Assembly: GCA_951799425.1 (NCBI GenBank)
Contig: OX637395.1
Span: 43,260,173 to 43,324,172, forward strand
Length of the DNA: 64,000 bases
Source of the DNA: Ilex aquifolium
Lineage: Eukaryota; Streptophyta; Magnoliopsida; Aquifoliales; Aquifoliaceae
Reading direction: 5' to 3'
The first letter of the stretch is position 1. Each line of letters starts with the position of its first letter. The notes under the pieces were generated by a model. The model was not told where the DNA came from. It searched no databases and worked only from the letters and a program-made list of their open reading frames with translations. Below are positions 60,501 through 64,000 of this stretch, one piece after another. The position numbers and the translations under genes are program-made.

Positions 60501-62171
60501 AAAGGAACAAATAGGCTATACAAAACATATCGTACAATTTCTACCAATATTACCCACAATTATTTTAAATCACATATGCATAGAACAATTTCTAAAGTCA
60601 ACCACTTTTCAATACAAATTCAATGATCATGGTATCAACTAGGAAATATTGGTTAAATGTAGACAATGTTTTCGATAAGCTGTAAGCATAAAATTTCGCT
60701 ACCTGGTTCAATTGTCCACAAGTAGGGTGATATTCGAGATGATGCTACTTACAAAATTAAAGAAAAATAGGTCAATTTGTGGAATGTATTTGGTACATCA
60801 CATAATCGACGTACACCTCTTAAGCTGAAAGGTAAGTAAAAAAACTAGTTATGTATCATAGTCTAGGAAGCACGGATACTTGAGAGGGTGGTCGTGGCAG
60901 TGTTAGATACGTGTCGATGGTCAAACCTCGATCGACTTCGATCGGACCTCACCAGGGTTTTTTTTCTTTTTTTGGGTTTTATTACTTTTGTGCAATGATT
61001 TTGTATTTAGGTTTTAGATTTATCTGGTTTGTTAATTTGATTTTGTATTTAGGTTTCAATTTTTGGGAGATATTTTGGGATTAGATATTTATGGTTAATA
61101 TGATTGTGTTGCTTGCTGTATATGCAATGTTTGCTACGACTTGTTTGTTATATTTTGGAATTTTGTCGTATCCCAGTGTCTGTAACAATACAGACACGAC
61201 ACCAGTGTCCGTAATGCAATATGCTAGGTAACTAAGACAGAACATATTCAGTACATTTAGCAAAACTTTAGATGCAAAGACTGATGTGTAGTAATAAAGA
61301 AAGTAAAGTAAATGACTAAAAATGATCATATTTGTGAGTTGGTCAACGTAGAACCGATATGATATAAATCTAGAAAACACCAACCAAACTAGTTTAGCTA
61401 TGTCGAGAAATGGGACATGTAACTCCAAATAAAGGGAAAGCCAAGTGTGAAGGAAGATCAAAATTAACACAAACAAAGATGGAAAAGAAGAATATAATAA
61501 ATAGAAATTAAACAAAACAATATGGCTTTAGAAAAAGCATAATAGTAGAACATGGTTCAGTTAGTCGCCCTGAATAGTTCGAGAACGAAGCTTAGTTGAG
61601 TTGAATGTGAAGTCATAATTATAATTTATAAAGCATTGGTGACTGAACTATAAATCAAGAGCCTAAGCCTAATTTGACTCGGGAAATAATAAAGCCAAAA
61701 ATAATACAATCTTTTCTTTTTTTGTTGGGTTACTATATTCCAATCATCTAATAACAATAAATACAATCCTGAGTGAGGAACGAAGAGCATTACCTCCTTA
61801 TACACATCAAGAGGAAGCGGCAAGCTAAGAAATGATATCCACGCTTTGGTAAACTTTAATTTCATCTTCTTGCCAACATTGGCTCGAGGCAGAACCTGAA
61901 GATAATAGGATATCAAATAACCCAATACATTTATTCTAGGGCAAAACAAAGCAATTTTAATAACTAATTTAATTTCAATTAAACATCTACATGAAAATCC
62001 TTTTTCATAGTCATTTCATGAAAATCCTTCTTCATAGTCATGAAAGAAACTTGAGATACGTCAACAACTTAAAATTTACATTATTGGCAGCCTTTTTCGT
62101 CATCTTCTGTTTATCTTCTGCTTTAAGAAGCTCAGAATGCTCTTTGTCATTGCGTTCTTTAATAAAAATAC
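45589..62171 (-). CDS. NOC4: Nucleolar complex protein 4 (NOC4/CBF-Mak21 family), 3' part; possibly broken
   Basis: NOC4 works with NOP14 in nuclear maturation and export of the 40S ribosomal subunit. Exons on -: 62171-62080, 61895-61794, 58819-58761, 58662-58488, 57186-57013, 54544-54388 and the last exon 45801-45589. The first six join in phase through KMKLKFTKAWISFLSLPLP, TLHQAVIPHLSNPIML, FLTRSYDLGGVISVMAL, LMTQHGLEYPNFYEKLY, AYLAAAFTKKLSRL, ALIHNLLRRHPS and GIDHFKNEESDPLKTNAM. The last gives IGRRIKQVPLAFYKATPTSL and a charged tail ending at TGA. N-terminal exons lie beyond the window. The block expected between TNAM and RRIKQVP (about 50-60 residues in plant homologues, with a HHYCP motif) was not found in 8.6 kb. 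The 54388 donor (phase 1) does not match the last acceptor (phase 0). Confidence 0.85.
48734..50231. mobile_element. Inverted-repeat element nested in the Helitron
   Basis: The left end GGGGTCGTTTGGTAACGTTTT and the right end, read as GGGGCTGTTTGTTTACTGTTT, are inverted, with direct TAC flanks (48731-48733 and 50232-50234). The interior is rich in TTTTTGTTTTTG, contains CA/GT microsatellites (about 49384-49520) and GA runs, and has no transposase. It resembles the 11996-12897 element in ends and microsatellite content. Confidence 0.65.
50402..50896 (+). repeat. 248-bp tandem duplication
   Basis: CTCTGCTATTCCATTTGAG to TTTAGTCTACTTCGTA (50402-50649) is repeated immediately at 50650-50896 with only about ten differences. 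It lies inside the Helitron-like element. Confidence 0.93.
52167..53429. mobile_element. Miniature inverted-repeat element A in NOC4 intron
   Basis: The left end GGTGTTCTTTGATAAAAC and the right end, read on - as GGGTGTGTTTGTTAACTC, are inverted and continue into AAATTCAGCACTTAAAATT-like subtermini. It abuts a sibling element at 53430. A TG/CG-alternating run (52780-52816) lies inside. Confidence 0.6.
52780..52816. repeat. Alternating TG/CG tract
   Basis: GTGTGTGTGTGCGTGCGCGCGCAGTGTGTGTG is almost purely alternating purine-pyrimidine, a classic Z-DNA-prone composition. Confidence 0.8.
53430..53785. mobile_element. Miniature inverted-repeat element B, sibling of A
   Basis: The left end GGTGTTTGATAAGTTTATTC and the right end, read as GGTGGTGTTTGATAAAACTG, are inverted. 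The element begins at the base after element A ends. TAA follows the right end and also precedes element A at 52161-52163, compatible with a PIF/Harbinger-like site. Confidence 0.6.
55217..55425 (+). mobile_element. tRNA-derived SINE (probable)
   Basis: The A-box TAGCCCGGTGG (55228-55238) and B-box-like AGTTCAACTCT (55284-55294) are about 45 bp apart. The flanks CAAGTAAACCA (55206-55216) and CAAGTCAAACCA (about 55427-55441) look like a target duplication. It sits in a NOC4 intron, antisense to the gene. Confidence 0.65.
55527..56636. mobile_element. hAT-type non-autonomous element in NOC4 intron
   Basis: It begins CAGTGTTATTTAAGGCG, and its right end reads CAGTGTTTTGAAAAGCTCGCC on the other strand. 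The perfect 8-bp duplication GGTTATGC flanks it (55519-55526 and 56637-56644). The subtermini are rich in AAGCGA/TCGCTT. The interior holds an ACCAGAACCAGAAGCGAGAA minisatellite (about 56040-56200), which creates Arg-Thr/Ser-Glu-Asn-Lys open frames that are not genes. Confidence 0.93.
57715..58007. repeat. 158-bp tandem duplication in NOC4 intron
   Basis: ATTGTGAAAAATATTTGC to CATAGCCAAATTATCACCA recurs with period 158 and is nearly identical, with one T/C change. A palindrome ACCAAACCATGGGACATGGTTTGGT lies at the junction. Both strands show open frames across it, caused by the duplication. Confidence 0.93.
59944..60281. mobile_element. Small hAT-type element in NOC4 intron
   Basis: The left end CAAGAATCAAGATTTCGTTTC and the right end, read as CAAGGATCAAAATTTTCTTTC, are inverted. 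The perfect 8-bp duplication TTAATAAC flanks it (59936-59943 and 60282-60289). The interior repeats GAAACGTTTC. There is no coding. Confidence 0.88.
60290..61793. other. NOC4 intron sequence, nothing firm
   Basis: AT-rich. TAGGAAGCACGGATACTTG at about 60866 and CAGTGTCCGTAATGCAATATGC near 61202 may be ends of another degenerate element, but the match is weak. The long hydrophobic frame on - (61081-61515) is unsupported. Confidence 0.35.
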
Positions 62172-62640
62172 CTAATCCATAAAAGAAATAAGCATGCATA
62201 AGATTGTGGCCACCAACAATAAAAGCATTGATAAAGATGCAGAGAAAAATAGGACAAAGGAACAGGAATTAAAAAATATAAAGTTCATGTTAAAAGTGAT
62301 CCAAACAAGTGTAGAAGTTCCCTTAGCTGAAGAAATCATGGATATATAAAACATGAGGTACGATTTCCTAACGAGCCAGATTAGAGTCATTAGACGGCAT
62401 GAGGCCAGATGTTACTTGGATCGTGGGTCACTTTGGTACGTGGTATAGGTACAAGTACGCGGTACTACACTTTCTTGGGTAAGTGGTACGATGGAAATAG
62501 GTTTAGCTAGTACGCTATTTTGGGTCGCAATTCGTTTTGGAATTTTTATCTAAATCATTTTCACTATTATACAACATTATTTATGATAGAATAGAACATC
62601 CCTCGGCTATTTTTGGGAATATTTTCCATAGAAAAAAAAA

Positions 62641-64000
62641 ATATTGTTGGCCAGGTTGGAAAGAATCCAAAAAGCACAAGAACTACGCTATTCACATAAC
62701 TTAGAATACCTTGAGGAGTCCCTGTTAAAGGAATACCATGAAGTTCTTGAACAGGAGGAACTTCCCTGGTACCAAAAATCTAGGTCTAAATGGATTACAC
62801 TTGGGGATAGGAACACGAGATTCTTCCACATCTCAACAATTATTAGGAGGAAGAACAGACCTCAATCCCTTAAGAATAGCCGAGGGGATTGGATGACTGA
62901 TCAAACACAAATTGCTAATGAAATTGTTAGATATTTTAAAGACTTGCTTGCTAATGAGGACCCATATAACTGGGTGGGGTTAATCCAAGTTTCCAGGCTA
63001 AACTGTCCCAAACTGAGAAGAACTTAATGGAGTTAACTGTCACTCAAGATGAAATTTGGAATACTGTGAAAAGGATGAAGGGTTTTAAAGCACATGGGCC
63101 AGATGGTCTCCAGTCACTTTTTTACAGAAATACTGGGGGATAATGGGGAAGTCAGTGTGTCATTTGATTCGGGATGTTTTACATAATTGTGAGTTCCCCA
63201 AGAAGTTGAATACTACTTGGATCACTCTTATTCCCAAGATTGATAATCCTACCTTGGTATCACAATTGAGACCCATTAGCCTATGTAATGTGTCGTATAA
63301 AATCCTAACAAAGATTTTGGTCAATAGAATAAGGCCCTTCTTAGATAGACTCATTAGCACTAACCAGAGTAGCTTTATCCCAGGGAGGCAAACCCTTGAT
63401 AATGTTGTCATTACTCAAGAAGTTGTTACTTCTACGAGGAGGAAAAAAGGTAAAGTTGGGGAAATGATCATTAAAATTGACTAAGAAAAAGCCTATGATA
63501 GAGTTAATTGGTCCTTTTTGTGTCAGACACTAAAGGATTTTGATTTCCCCCAAGTCCCGGATTGACATCATCATGCGTTGTGTCACATCATGCGTTGTGT
63601 CACAGGTTCCTCACTGGATATCCTCTGGAATGGCTCTCCCCTTGAATCCATAGTTCCTAAAAGAGGGCTAAGACAGGGTGATCCACTGTCACCCTATCTG
63701 TTTGTGCTTTGCATGGAGAAACTGGGGCAACTCATTAACCATAGAGTTCATCAAGGTCTCTGGAAAGGGTTGAAAGTTTCTAGAAATAGCCCATAGATAT
63801 CACATCTCCTCTTTGTCGATGATATCTTGCTATTCTTTAAGGCCAACCCAAGACTGTGAAATGATTAGGGAAGTCCTAGATACCTTTTGTAGCATTTCAG
63901 GGCTCAAAGTTAGTCTCTCCAAATCGAAAGTGTTTTTCTCCCCAAATGTTGGCAGGTCAGAAGCTTCAAGGATTAGCAGGATCATTGGAATGGCCAGATC
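62641..64000 (+). pseudogene. L1-type LINE ORF2 (reverse transcriptase), dead, cut by window end
   Basis: The sequence starts abruptly inside ORF2, with no endonuclease domain, as in 5'-truncated LINE copies. Segments in order: WYQKSRSKWITLGDRNTRFFH, IRRKNRP, FKAHGPDGL, LIPKIDNPTLVSQLRPISLC, NRIRPFLDRLISTNQSSFIP, EKAYDRVNW, RGLRQGDPLSPYLFVLCMEK and FVDDILLF (the catalytic box, usually FADD in plant L1). There are at least two frameshifts (near 63000-63030 and 63128), a TAA at 63482-63484 in place of a sense codon before EKAYDRV, a 17-18-bp tandem duplication near 63575-63610 and further stops after 63790. It lies antisense to NOC4, upstream of the first visible exon. Confidence 0.92.

Noticed and set aside
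1-64000. CRISPR arrays, bacterial operons, ribosome binding sites and integrons
   Set aside because: Intron-rich plant genes and plant transposons throughout; no prokaryotic or organellar features were seen.

Overview
The window is nuclear DNA from a flowering plant, very probably a eudicot. Genes have many short exons split by AT-rich introns, the proteins are plant families, and more than half of the sequence is nested transposable elements and microsatellites. Exons were placed by reading protein similarity and splice signals by eye; no search was run.

Layout, left to right. (1) 1-5.7 kb: a small hAT-type element, then an intact five-exon TANGO2/NRDE-family gene on + (1558-4444). (2) 5.7-13 kb: a hAT-like element that contains two head-to-tail Helitron-like elements with long CCA/CCG tracts, a solo-LTR-like copy on -, and an inverted-repeat element carrying CT and TG microsatellites. 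(3) 13.6-16.8 kb: two damaged genes on -, a PHI-1/EXORDIUM-family copy with a deletion and two frame breaks, and an AVT3-type amino-acid transporter with one frameshift. (4) 17.2-29.5 kb: a dense nest with about 300-bp inverted ends at 17.2 and 26.3 kb. Inside lies an LTR-like sequence split by a 4.1-kb insertion that carries a shortened FAR1-like gene and a GRF-zinc-finger gene. Both nested insertions are flanked by direct duplications far longer than normal target duplications. A MULE-type and a hAT-type element follow. (5) 29.9-40.6 kb on +: an 18-exon N-acetylglucosaminyltransferase I (GnTI) gene with an excellent AT-AC (U12-type) intron, but also an in-frame stop, a lost splice acceptor and a frame break. 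(6) 42.1-43.7 kb on -: an intact TKPR1/DRL1-like reductase gene. (7) 44-62.2 kb on -: the 3' part of a NOC4 gene. One of its introns holds a three-level nest of elements, and a conserved coding block expected there cannot be found. (8) 62.6-64 kb on +: a dead LINE reverse transcriptase, cut by the window edge.

The genes are not an operon and share no pathway: Golgi N-glycan processing (GnTI), sporopollenin synthesis (TKPR1), ribosome assembly (NOC4), vacuolar amino-acid transport (AVT3) and brassinosteroid-linked growth (EXO family). The striking pattern is that four of six host genes carry lesions while TANGO2 and TKPR1 are intact. A gene-losing duplicated segment or an error-prone assembly could both produce this. 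The base-substitution lesions in GnTI favour real decay.
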